NCBI RefSeq assembly: GCF_001425705.1
Contig: NZ_LMDC01000032.1
Location: forward strand, 1-64,000
Reading direction: 5' to 3'
DNA from: Pelomonas sp. Root1217
GTDB lineage: Bacteria > Pseudomonadota > Gammaproteobacteria > Burkholderiales > Burkholderiaceae_C
DNA: 64,000 nt
Shown here: one piece after another, positions 39,411-46,845 of the stretch
Numbering within the stretch: the stretch's first letter is position 1
Layout: every line of letters starts with the position of its first letter
Notes under the pieces: model-generated
Database searches by the model: none
Told to the model about the DNA's origin: nothing
Seen by the model: the letters and a program-made list of their open reading frames with translations, nothing else
Position numbers and translations under genes: made by a program

Positions 39411-39740
39411 TCAGATCCAGCCCAACTGGGCCGCCCAGTCGCCGCTTTTGAAGCACGAGATGTCCGGTGGCAGCCATGGATGCGTGGGGATCCAACTGAC
39501 TGAAAGCACCTTCCGCCCAGGGACGGCCCAGACCTCGACCATCGACGATAGGCCAGGGTCATCAGGCAGACGCAGCGCGGTCTTCGTGAACAACAGGCTG
39601 AAGCCCGGCAGATCGAGAATCCAGTGGGTTGGGGTCGCGGCGTTGCCCTCGCAATAGCGGCCCTCCCCTTGAATCCGCGCGGGCAGCGCGCCGATGGCCC
39701 AGCGGGCAATTTCGAGCTTGGGGACCTTCACTTGAGTCAT
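39411..39740 (-). CDS. Hypothetical protein flanked by 100-bp direct repeats
   Basis: 109 residues, ATG start at 39740. The product has several Trp and Pro residues (HWILDLPGFSLLF, PTHPWLPPDIS) and no recognised domain, signal peptide or membrane helix. The gene lies inside the unit bounded by the two direct repeats: one copy ends 19 bp beyond its stop, the other begins 64 bp before its start. Base use is less extreme than in the core genes. It may be a passenger gene of a cassette-like unit. Function unknown; coding status is plausible, not certain. Confidence 0.5.
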   Translation of the reverse strand: MTQVKVPKLEIARWAIGALPARIQGEGRYCEGNAATPTHWILDLPGFSLLFTKTALRLPDDPGLSSMVEVWAVPGRKVLSVSWIPTHPWLPPDISCFKSGDWAAQLGWI

Positions 39741-39804
39741 CGATGTCTGCGAATTCGAATCGCTGAGAGCGTCGCCGTCTATTCAGGCTGACGCCGACGC
39801 CGCT

Positions 39805-39903
39805 GGCAAATCCACGCTCCATATCAGCCTACCTCGCGTTGGCTCCGCTGTGCGAAATGAACCTGTCACACCCATGGGAACGTCGCTTGTATTGAGTCAA
39901 TAC
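39805..39903 (+). repeat. Direct repeat copy 2 (about 100 bp)
   Basis: Second copy of the repeat at 39293-39392, offset by 512 bp. Read on the minus strand, both copies contain ATGGGTGTGACAGG followed by similar codons (MGVTGS-RT...RL..S..LP), which run into a stop after about 30 codons here, so they may be remnants of a duplicated coding end. Confidence 0.85.
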
Positions 39904-40022
39904 AGATCCCAGCGTTCCAGACTTGGTGCCGGCTTGATCCGACGTACGGCCGACGGCGTCAGTTGATCGGTGCGCTTGCGCCGTCGACTAGCGACTGACC
40001 GGCAGCAACTCTGGGAAATGAC

Positions 40023-40598
40023 ATGACGCGCAAGACCTCGACTCGCCCAACTGTGCCCTATGAGGAGCGGCCGCTACCTGAGGACCTCTATCCGCGGTTT
40101 CTCAGCTGGCCCTCCGTCGAAGGTGAGCCGATCTCTCGGGTGCTGTCTTGTCTTCGCGATCTAGACGAGGTCGAGTTGAAGGAGTTCTTCAACATGAGGT
40201 CAAAGGACTTCTGCAGACTGACCCCCGCAGAACTCTTGTGCGGTCAGCCTGAATCAGACTCCCCGCTGGGAGAGCCTCAGGCCACTCTGCTGAAACTCCC
40301 CAGGCTGGTTCGGCTGGACATGGTTTGTGGCTCGGCTGCAAGGTTTAGGGAGCTCGTCTTCCGGCAACTGAGAGACATGGACGGCGCCGCCAACGACGCC
40401 GACAAGCGCAAACTTCTCGGGATTCGACGAACAACTGCGCAACTGATCGAGGCCGCCGCCGCCGCCCACGGGAGGTCAAAGAACAGCCGAGTGATCGCGG
40501 CGTTGAACGCCCTTCACAGCTTCTCAGAGGAGTTGGAGGTGGTCATTTCCCAGGCACGGGACGAAGGTCTGGCTAACCCTCGCGCAGCAGGGACTTGA
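40023..40598 (+). CDS. Hypothetical protein of the accessory island
   Basis: 191 residues from the ATG at 40023. The sequence is acidic and helical, with RVLSCLRDLDEVELKEFF and a C-terminal helical stretch (AAAAAHGRSKNSRVIAALNALHSFSEEL). No domain, signal or membrane segment is recognised. Its 3' end overlaps by 26 bp the end of the convergent gene at 40573-40806. It sits alone on the plus strand between the repeat unit and the minus-strand trio. Function unknown. Confidence 0.6.
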   Translation: MTRKTSTRPTVPYEERPLPEDLYPRFLSWPSVEGEPISRVLSCLRDLDEVELKEFFNMRSKDFCRLTPAELLCGQPESDSPLGEPQATLLKLPRLVRLDMVCGSAARFRELVFRQLRDMDGAANDADKRKLLGIRRTTAQLIEAAAAAHGRSKNSRVIAALNALHSFSEELEVVISQARDEGLANPRAAGT

Positions 40599-40806
40599 AG
40601 CCCCGTCGAATGCGGCTGGTGTGTCGTCGATCGCAGCGGCGACCCTGCGGCTGCGGCGAGACTTCAATCCGACCAAGCCCGACCTGGAACCATACGCGCT
40701 GGCCCAACCGCCACGGCGCAGTGCGTCCCGTCATCACCACTTGCTGGGTGCCGTCGGACCGGCGCTTCAGCCGAGTCACCGTCGTCGGAGCCCGACTACT
40801 TCTCAT
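40573..40806 (-). CDS. Small basic hypothetical protein, third gene of an overlapping trio
   Basis: 77 residues from the ATG at 40806, which has AGGGGG six bases upstream. It is strongly basic and Arg-rich (VTRLKRRSDGTQQVVMTGRTAPWRLGQRVWFQVG), with a beta-rich look that could be an AbrB- or SymE-like small nucleic-acid-binding fold, but no match is certain. It overlaps the preceding gene by 11 bp and the convergent gene by 26 bp. Probably translated with the two genes upstream. Confidence 0.5.
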   Translation of the reverse strand: MRSSRAPTTVTRLKRRSDGTQQVVMTGRTAPWRLGQRVWFQVGLGRIEVSPQPQGRRCDRRHTSRIRRGFKSLLREG

Positions 40807-41119
40807 GATTACCCCCTGCGGGGCCATCAGATGTGGCCGACCCAATGGGCAGCACTTCTTCAATGCTGCCGTCGCTGAGCCAGATCTCGATGGCGTTGTT
40901 GATGGTGTCCGACATCCGCCGCTGGTTGTCGAACAGCCAGTAGATGTCGCAACCGTCGAACATCAGTTTTCCCTGTCCCGGATCAACCAAAACGTCGTAC
41001 TGCTCTTGGCCATTGAAGAAACCCAGCATGATCTGCTTGCGGATATCGAAGTGGCGCTGGACGTGCCGCGTGCTCCGCTCGACGGCGCCTCGAGCGTCGT
41101 TCCCGCCCTCGCCGCTCAC
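40796..41119 (-). CDS. Hypothetical protein, second gene of an overlapping trio
   Basis: 107 residues, likely GTG start in a GTGA overlap with the upstream gene. It carries GKLMFDGCDIYWLFDNQRRMSDTINNAIEIWLSDGSIEEVLP, apparently alternating strands and one helix. No known domain. The tight overlaps on both sides mean the three minus-strand genes (41694 to 40573) are one translational unit and probably work together. Confidence 0.55.
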   Translation of the reverse strand: MSGEGGNDARGAVERSTRHVQRHFDIRKQIMLGFFNGQEQYDVLVDPGQGKLMFDGCDIYWLFDNQRRMSDTINNAIEIWLSDGSIEEVLPIGSATSDGPAGGNHEK

Positions 41120-41694
41120 GAGCTCTTCGTCCTTCTGCTGGCGGCGCCGCCGGCGCGGCGGTTCGAATCACCGGGAGCCGGCTTCGGCTTGACGCGGATT
41201 AGCAATTGCTTCTCGACATCGCCAACGTGCTCTGGAATCAACCCGCAATCGAACTCCTGGCCGGCGTTGTCCGCAAGGACGATGTGCTGGCCGCTGTGAG
41301 AGCTGAGAATCCAAACCTCTCGTATCTCACGAGACCACCATTGGCCAGTGGGCGACTGCCAAGCCGGCATCATGCAGACGATCCCTTTCACCCGCTCGGG
41401 GTCGAGCGGGCGCAGCACGTCAGCCAAGTCGTGGTCTCGGGCGATGCACAAGGTGCGTGTGATGCTGCGATCGCGCTCAGTGGGATCGACGAACTCCACC
41501 GAGAGCAGGAACCATGGAGCATGCAGGCTCAGCTCCACCATCCGCCAATGCAGGGTGCCCGGGTCATCGAGGGCAGGCGGCATTGGGGACTGGTACTCGG
41601 GGTGTGAAACGAACATGGCGGGAAGGTGGGCGAAACGGTCCGCCGGCGAAGTTTTGATAGCCACTGATTTTTTGGGCCGCCCTGCCGTATGCAA
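41116..41694 (-). CDS. Hypothetical protein, first gene of an overlapping trio
   Basis: 192 residues from a TTG codon at 41694; an internal ATG about 26 codons later (MFVSHPEYQ) is an alternative start. The N-terminus is basic (AGRPKKSVAIK), the middle has strand-rich WFLLSVEFVDPTERDRSITRTL, and the tail is Arg/Lys-rich. No known domain. It is divergent from an XRE regulator gene with 50 bp between them, so that regulator may control the trio. Confidence 0.55.
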   Translation of the reverse strand: MHTAGRPKKSVAIKTSPADRFAHLPAMFVSHPEYQSPMPPALDDPGTLHWRMVELSLHAPWFLLSVEFVDPTERDRSITRTLCIARDHDLADVLRPLDPERVKGIVCMMPAWQSPTGQWWSREIREVWILSSHSGQHIVLADNAGQEFDCGLIPEHVGDVEKQLLIRVKPKPAPGDSNRRAGGAASRRTKSS

Positions 41695-41744
41695 ATTCTT
41701 GATATCGAGTCGCTTGGGATACGGTGCGGGGCTGAGAGAAATCC

Positions 41745-42071
41745 ATGTCCAAATCCCTGTATAGCCGCCACAACGAAGCCTTTCTGAAGAAGCTCAAAGG
41801 CCTGCGCGAGTCACGCCAGTTGCGCCAGGCCGACCTTGGCGACCTGCTTGGCCGCAGCCAAGGCTGGGTCAGCTATGTCGAGAGCGGCGCCATCACCCTC
41901 AACGTCATCGAGCTGCGGGAATGGATCGAAGCGCTGGAGTTCAACTTCCTCGAGTTCCTGCAGGAACTGGACGAAGAGCTCCGCTGGCTCAGCGGCGTCG
42001 GTCTACGCCCCCGGCCGCACAAGCGAACTGTGAGGGCGGCGCACAGTCGACGGGCCCCGAGAGAGAAGTGA
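41745..42071 (+). CDS. XRE-family helix-turn-helix regulator
   Basis: 108 residues. The helix-turn-helix spans about 14-60 (LKGLRESRQLRQADLGDLLGRSQGWVSYVES), as in phage-repressor-type regulators; the C-terminus is basic. The ATG at 41745 follows GAGAGAA. It is divergent from the unknown trio and convergent with the two-gene XRE operon. Likely a repressor of island genes. Confidence 0.8.
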   Translation: MSKSLYSRHNEAFLKKLKGLRESRQLRQADLGDLLGRSQGWVSYVESGAITLNVIELREWIEALEFNFLEFLQELDEELRWLSGVGLRPRPHKRTVRAAHSRRAPREK

Positions 42072-42082
42072 GTTGGCTCAGC

Positions 42083-42343
42083 TCAGTGGCGGTCAGAAGT
42101 CGCTACCGCCAGGCGTCGTTCCAAGCGCTCAACAAAGCCATCGAGTGAGTTGCCACAGGCCTGGCACCATCGAAACAGCTCGACCACGTCGACCTCTCGC
42201 CGCCCTGCTTCGCTGAGCTCCACATCTCCCGCCTGGATATCAAGCTGCTCCGCCAACTCGTCCTGGCTCAGCCCCGCCTGCAGCCGTAGCTGCGTCAGCT
42301 CTGCAGCGAAGGCGACCACGGCCGCCGGCGACGTCGGGTTCAC
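42083..42343 (-). CDS. Small XRE-type helix-turn-helix protein
   Basis: 86 residues from a GTG start within a GTGA overlap with the gene upstream. The HTH is LTQLRLQAGLSQDELAEQLDIQAGDVELSEAGRR in two parts (about 16-49). The C-terminal half mentions FRWCQACGNSLDGFVERL, a short dimer-like helix. Co-translated with the other XRE gene. Could be part of a regulator pair or an antitoxin-like unit; no toxin is recognised beside it. Confidence 0.7.
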   Translation of the reverse strand: MNPTSPAAVVAFAAELTQLRLQAGLSQDELAEQLDIQAGDVELSEAGRREVDVVELFRWCQACGNSLDGFVERLERRLAVATSDRH

Positions 42344-42669
42344 GTGGTCTTGCGATGCCTGTCCCGCGTGCCAAGCCGCAGATCCTCGAACGAGGCGATC
42401 TCATCGCGGACAGCGGCCAGAACCTTGTCGACTTCCGCTGCCGTGCCCTTGTTGCAGAAGGACAGCGTCAGCAGGGTCAGCGGGTGGACGCCCATCGTCT
42501 GAGCCAACTGGGCGACCTTGTTCAGCGACGGGCTCGAACCCTGGTTCTCCAGACGGCTCAGGTGGGTGCGGCCCGAGACTTCGTAGAAGTCTTCTTGCGA
42601 CAGCCCGCGCTCAAGCCGCACGGCACGTAGCGCCTGTCCGAATTTGGGGGTGGCTGTCTTGAGACTCAT
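42340..42669 (-). CDS. XRE-family helix-turn-helix regulator
   Basis: 109 residues from the ATG at 42669. The HTH is ALRAVRLERGLSQEDFYEVSGRTHLSRLENQ (two contiguous parts, about 13-43), close to phage-type repressors; the rest is helical (LAQLAQTMGVHPLTLLTLSF). It ends in the GTGA overlap with the next XRE gene. Three XRE genes within one kilobase suggest layered control of the island or an immunity circuit. Confidence 0.8.
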   Translation of the reverse strand: MSLKTATPKFGQALRAVRLERGLSQEDFYEVSGRTHLSRLENQGSSPSLNKVAQLAQTMGVHPLTLLTLSFCNKGTAAEVDKVLAAVRDEIASFEDLRLGTRDRHRKTT

Positions 42670-42839
42670 CGCGGGTCGATTCCGGCCCGCATTGGCTCAT
42701 CATGCACCTTTAAGGACTACACCTTATCCGGTGCGTTTGCATCGAGAACTCGGGCCATCTGAGCCCTTCTAGACTCCATCGACCACGGCCAGACATACCC
42801 ACTCCCAACCCGGCTGCCGACGGGCTGATTCGGACGCTT

Positions 42840-43202
42840 CTACGCCAGCTCGCTGAAACCCGCTTGCAGCTTGTCGCCGAGATTGCTGACCAGCGCCACG
42901 GCCTGGAGTGACGGATAGTCCGCCCGGCTGCCGGCCATCGATGCCGCGGTGCGGCGACAGGCGCCAGCGACCGACGCGGCCGCGGCGGCGATTTCACCGT
43001 TCGGCTTCTCCAGCGCGATCGTCAAGCGCAGCACCTGAACCAGGCGGTCGACGTCGCCGAGGCGCACGGCCAGTTGGCGCTGCCAGGGCTTGGTGCGGGT
43101 CATCCTTTTGAGGATCAGCTGCACCAGCTCGTCCAGGTCATTGATCGTCTTGGCCACCGACACCAGCTTGGGGTCGGCCAGGCTACCCGTCAGTTCGCTC
43201 AT
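42840..43202 (-). CDS. Small helical protein co-encoded with the KfrA-like gene
   Basis: 120 residues, all-helical and without known domain (LADPKLVSVAKTINDLDELVQLIL; later VAGACRRTAASMAGS). Its ATG overlaps the stop of the KfrA-like gene (ATGA, 43199-43202), so the two are translationally coupled and may bind each other. Genes of this kind often accompany KfrA-type proteins next to tyrosine recombinases in mobile elements; a role in element maintenance is inferred. Confidence 0.6.
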   Translation of the reverse strand: MSELTGSLADPKLVSVAKTINDLDELVQLILKRMTRTKPWQRQLAVRLGDVDRLVQVLRLTIALEKPNGEIAAAAASVAGACRRTAASMAGSRADYPSLQAVALVSNLGDKLQAGFSELA

Positions 43203-44245
43203 GGACCGCCAGAGTCTGCCTTGCGGCGACTGCCGCGCTTGGTCGTCGTGCTTCCTTCGGGCGTCGGCGGCGGCGTCAGTCGCTCCACCATAGCCTGCAA
43301 GGTCCGGGCTTCGGCCTGGTGGCGAGACACCGCCTGCTGGCTTTCGGCGAGCTGCTGCTGAAGCTCTGCCACTTGACGGCTGAGTCCATCCCGGGCTTTG
43401 ACCGCCGCGTCCAGCGCGAGCTTGGCCTGATTGACGTCGATCTCCAGGCGTGTGGCCTTGGCCGCGTGCTGGACCGCCTGTTCTCGTGCGGCAGCTTCGA
43501 TCTGGGAAAGCTTCTGGCGTGCAGCCTCGGCGCTTGTGTCAGCCCTTGCGCGCGCCTGGCGCTCCTGCTCGATTTCCCTGAGCGCCCTGCGTTCGGCGCC
43601 AGCGGCGCGCTCATTGGCGGCCTCGATGGCCTCCCGAGACTTGGCTAATTCGGCGGCGAACCCCTCCTGCAGCGCTTGCTGTTGTCGGCCTGCTTCTTCG
43701 AGCTGGCTCTGCATCTGTTGGACCCGTGCCTGCGTCCCGGCATGGGAACGGCGCTCGGCCTCGAGTTCCTCGCGAGTGGCCTGGCTCTCAGCCTGGACCC
43801 GTTCCATGTTGGCGCGCTGCTCCACGGCGGCTTCCTGCATGCGGGCGACCGCCTGTTCTGCGGTGTCCCGGCTGGCCCTGGCCTGTTCAGCTTCCTGCTG
43901 GAATTCCAACCGCGCCGCGGCAAGTTCGCCTCGCGCGGCCTCGGTGGCCTGGCTCCAGAGCGCAGCGATGGCTTCGGCGGCCACGGCTTTGATGGGATCC
44001 GGCAGGTCTGGATGCTGGATGTCGACGCGCGCCCGGTGTCGCAGGTCGTCCCAGAACTTGCCAACCTCTTCGGTCGGCACGTTCATCGATCCGCGGCGGA
44101 CGTACTGGTACAGCTTGTTGGCGGTCGGTGTGATGCCGAACCTGAAGAACAGCAGCGCGCAGACCTCGCGATACAAGGCCCGCGTGTCGCTGAAATTGGC
44201 CTTCAGTGCCTCGACTTCGCTCAGGATCTCAGTCTCTGTGTTCAT
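43199..44245 (-). CDS. KfrA-like DNA-binding coiled-coil protein
   Basis: 348 residues. The N-terminal KfrA_N domain (about 10-95) includes FFRFGITPTANKLYQYVRRG and VGKFWDDLRHRARV. From about 100 to 320 it is a nearly unbroken Ala/Glu/Gln/Arg coiled coil, and the tail is basic (TTTKRGSRRKAD). Plasmid KfrA binds inverted repeats at its own promoter and forms filaments that aid partition. Here it is divergent from the recombinase gene, with a matching palindrome between them, so it probably represses both. Confidence 0.85.
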   Translation of the reverse strand: MNTETEILSEVEALKANFSDTRALYREVCALLFFRFGITPTANKLYQYVRRGSMNVPTEEVGKFWDDLRHRARVDIQHPDLPDPIKAVAAEAIAALWSQATEAARGELAAARLEFQQEAEQARASRDTAEQAVARMQEAAVEQRANMERVQAESQATREELEAERRSHAGTQARVQQMQSQLEEAGRQQQALQEGFAAELAKSREAIEAANERAAGAERRALREIEQERQARARADTSAEAARQKLSQIEAAAREQAVQHAAKATRLEIDVNQAKLALDAAVKARDGLSRQVAELQQQLAESQQAVSRHQAEARTLQAMVERLTPPPTPEGSTTTKRGSRRKADSGGP

Positions 44246-44253
44246 GGTGTAAA

Positions 44254-44268
44254 TATTACGACGTAATA
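44254..44268. promoter_or_regulatory. Perfect palindrome TATTACG-A-CGTAATA, likely KfrA operator
   Basis: A 15-bp site with 7-bp perfect arms begins nine bases upstream of the KfrA-like start codon, where an autoregulatory operator is expected. KfrA-type proteins bind such palindromes. The surrounding 90 bp are far more AT-rich than the genes on either side. Confidence 0.6.
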
Positions 44269-44289
44269 CGTTAGATATCCAGCGATCAA

Positions 44290-44318
44290 TTGGATTATTT
44301 TGACATTACCTGTATAGT
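44290..44318 (+). promoter_or_regulatory. Predicted sigma-70 promoter of the tyrosine recombinase gene
   Basis: TTGGAT (44290-44295) and TATAGT (44313-44318) have an exact 17-bp spacer and lie 33 bp before the recombinase start. The -10 is inside a longer dyad (TTGACA...TGTCAA, 44300-44323) that may be a second operator. Confidence 0.65.
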
Positions 44319-44350
44319 GTCAAAAGTTCTTTAAACGGCCACGCAACGCG

Positions 44351-45607
44351 ATGCATGAGACCTCTGAGGCGCCAAAGGCGATGTCGACGAGCATCACCGC
44401 CCTGCCCCCGCTGGACGAAATCGCCGTCGTCGAGGAGATGTCCGGCCGTCACGGCTCGAACCGGTCGACCGGCAAATGTCAGCTCAGCGCAGACACCGAT
44501 CAGGAGGCAGTCCTGGCATGGTTGGCGCGGTACGCCGACAGTCCCAACACCCTGGCCAACGGCCGCCGCGAGGCGGAGCGCCTGCTGCTCTGGTCGCTCA
44601 CCGAGCGGCGCAAGCCGCTGTCCTCCCTGACGCACGAAGATCTGCTGGTCTACCGCCGCTTCTTGGCGAACCCCCAGCCAGCCGACCGGTGGGTGATGGC
44701 ACCAGGCCGCAAGCCTGGCCGGCGGGATCCCCGCTGGCGCCCATTCGCCGGCCCACTGTCCGAGGCCAGCATCCGACAGTCCATGGTGGTGCTGAACTCC
44801 ATGATGTCTTGGCTGGTCGAGGCCGGCTATCTGCGCGGCAATCCGCTGTCGTTGAGCCGAACCCGCCGCAAGGCCCCTCCCCCGCGCGTGGTGCGCTTCC
44901 TGGAAGCCGACCTCTGGGAAGCCGTTTGCCAGACCATCCTCGCCCTGCCGCAGGAGACGCCTCGCCAGCGGGCGGTCTATGCGCGCGCCCGGTGGCTGTT
45001 CAGCCTGATGTTCCTGGGCGGCCTGCGCATCTCGGAGGTCGTCAGCAACGGCATGGGCGATTTCTTCATGCGCTCGGACCCCAAGACCGGTGACCAGCGC
45101 TGGTGGCTACAGGCCACAGGCAAGGGTGACAAAGAGCGCCTGATTCCAGCCACGGCGGAGTTGATGGTCGAGTTGATGAATTACCGGCGCTCGCTCGAGC
45201 TGAACGACCTTCCTCAGCCGGCCGAACCGTCACCACTGATTTTCCCGGTCGCCTGGCGTCGATCCACCCATCCAGCGCCGGCCTGGCCGGAGCCGCTCAC
45301 GCGCAGCGCCATCCACGGCATCCTGAAACAGATCTTCGCGCTCGCTGCTGATCAGTGGCGGCGGAACGGCCGAGGCGACGCACAAGCCGCAAGACTGGAG
45401 GCTGCCTCGGCCCACTGGCTGCGCCACACCGCTGGATCGAACTTGTCCAACCAGATCGATCTGAAGCATGTGCGGGACACCCTCGGCCATGTCTCGATTG
45501 CCACGACCAGCATCTACGTGCATGGCGAAGACGATGCCCGCCACGATGCAGTGAGCAGCGCCCATCGCATGAGCTGGGACACCGTGGGCAACTCACCAAA
45601 GACCTGA
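44351..45607 (+). CDS. Site-specific tyrosine recombinase (phage-type integrase)
   Basis: 418 residues. The N-terminal SAM-like DNA-binding part (about 50-175) is followed by the catalytic domain with a complete set of residues: Arg226 (LGGLRISEV), Lys258 (ATGKGDK), His355 and Arg358 (SAHWLRHTAGS), His380 (LGHVSIATT) and Tyr389 (SIYVHG). It has no extra insertion of integron integrases. It likely moves or has moved the island. The next gene follows 14 bp later, so both are probably co-transcribed. Confidence 0.9.
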   Translation: MHETSEAPKAMSTSITALPPLDEIAVVEEMSGRHGSNRSTGKCQLSADTDQEAVLAWLARYADSPNTLANGRREAERLLLWSLTERRKPLSSLTHEDLLVYRRFLANPQPADRWVMAPGRKPGRRDPRWRPFAGPLSEASIRQSMVVLNSMMSWLVEAGYLRGNPLSLSRTRRKAPPPRVVRFLEADLWEAVCQTILALPQETPRQRAVYARARWLFSLMFLGGLRISEVVSNGMGDFFMRSDPKTGDQRWWLQATGKGDKERLIPATAELMVELMNYRRSLELNDLPQPAEPSPLIFPVAWRRSTHPAPAWPEPLTRSAIHGILKQIFALAADQWRRNGRGDAQAARLEAASAHWLRHTAGSNLSNQIDLKHVRDTLGHVSIATTSIYVHGEDDARHDAVSSAHRMSWDTVGNSPKT

Positions 45608-45621
45608 GCGAGCCCCTTCCC

Positions 45622-46809
45622 ATGCGACTCGCGTTCTTTCCCTGGATACGCCTGGACGAGCCGATGACGCTCGGAGACGTGCGCCTGATCCCCTACTTCC
45701 GCAAGGCTCGCTCGCTGCCACTGGCACACATCCCCAAGGCTGACGTCGACGCTATCTTCAAGGCCTACGCCGACCGGCCCGGCAAGGCCGTACAGCACGG
45801 CGTCATTGTTGAAGTGGCGGACTGGCACTCCGGTACCGACATGCCCGCGCCGGTCTTTGATCGCCTATGGCAGGTCAAGGAGATTCTGACCCTAAGCGCA
45901 CTGGCCAGTCGGCACCTGTTCGTTAGTGACGGAAGCTATGTGAATAGCCACGCATATGCCCTAGTCGTCCAAAACTTCACGGCCGGCTCGGCCCACGGTT
46001 TCGCGTTCTCGACGCGGCGTCGTGACGGCGTCGCGACCAACTTCTGGTCGAGCGAACAGTTCGCGTTCCAGCGGCCTCTGCACGTGTCGGATCGCTGGCG
46101 CGTGACCGTCGATGTCAAGCTTGCCGAAGCGCTGCTGGCGCTGCCCGTCGACGATCCAATACTGGAGGCGATCCGAGAATTCAACGCCGCCAACACTGAT
46201 TCAGGCGACGTCGCGCCCCATGTAGAGATCGTCATGGTCAAGTCGGCCTTCGAGTGGCTGCTCGGCATTGACGAGAAGCGCAGTTCCCTTTCGGCGGCGC
46301 TGACAAAGCTCTTTCCCGCACCCGCCCACGGCGCGGAAGGCGGGCCGCTGAGGGACGCATGGCTCAAGCGGCACAAGCCTTCAGATCAAAGACTGCTGTC
46401 GGCGTGGGTCGCCGACTTCTGCGTCCTTCGTGGTTCGGCCGCCCACGGCAAGGGACGGGGTCGCGCGCCGACGGTCTGGGACCACTTCCCTCACCTGGCG
46501 TTTGCCTCCATCTTGTTCCCGCTGCTGGTGAAGAAGGTCCTCGCTGAACGCGGGCTTTACCGCCCCTCAGACCGGGACAACGACGAGTTCGCACACATCG
46601 AAGACTATCTCGAGGTCGATCCTCGCGCAACGGAAGACATGCCGCATGAATTCGCATGGAGCGGCGTGCGCCGAAAGCTCACCGAGTTGGCGCTTGGCCG
46701 AGGGCTGCACAAGGCGATCCTTGATGCATTGAACAAGACACAGGCAGTCGACGCTGCGCCGCCAACGGCGGCCGAGAAAAGGCGCCGGCCTCGCAAAACA
46801 GACCGATGA
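45622..46809 (+). CDS. Unknown protein with a possible HEPN motif, downstream of the recombinase
   Basis: 395 residues from the ATG at 45622. No familiar domain is clear in the N-terminal two thirds. Near the C-terminus, DFCVLRGSAAHGKG holds Arg270-x4-His275, the R-x4-6-H signature of HEPN ribonuclease folds, in a helical region followed by long helices. The tail is basic (AAEKRRRPRKTDR). HEPN proteins are often RNases of defence or toxin systems, but the motif is short and could be chance. It ends 36 bp before the convergent Ntn-hydrolase gene. Confidence 0.55.
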   Translation: MRLAFFPWIRLDEPMTLGDVRLIPYFRKARSLPLAHIPKADVDAIFKAYADRPGKAVQHGVIVEVADWHSGTDMPAPVFDRLWQVKEILTLSALASRHLFVSDGSYVNSHAYALVVQNFTAGSAHGFAFSTRRRDGVATNFWSSEQFAFQRPLHVSDRWRVTVDVKLAEALLALPVDDPILEAIREFNAANTDSGDVAPHVEIVMVKSAFEWLLGIDEKRSSLSAALTKLFPAPAHGAEGGPLRDAWLKRHKPSDQRLLSAWVADFCVLRGSAAHGKGRGRAPTVWDHFPHLAFASILFPLLVKKVLAERGLYRPSDRDNDEFAHIEDYLEVDPRATEDMPHEFAWSGVRRKLTELALGRGLHKAILDALNKTQAVDAAPPTAAEKRRRPRKTDR

Positions 46810-46845
46810 CGCCAAGGCGCGGGAGGCGCCCTACATCGCCCAAGC

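Noticed and set aside
44351-45607. Possible integron integrase
   Set aside because: The recombinase has the normal catalytic set but no integron-specific insertion, and no clear attC sites were found near the repeats.
46810-46845. GGCGC/GCGCC inverted repeat between convergent genes as terminator
   Set aside because: Only a five-base stem with no T tract; too weak to call.
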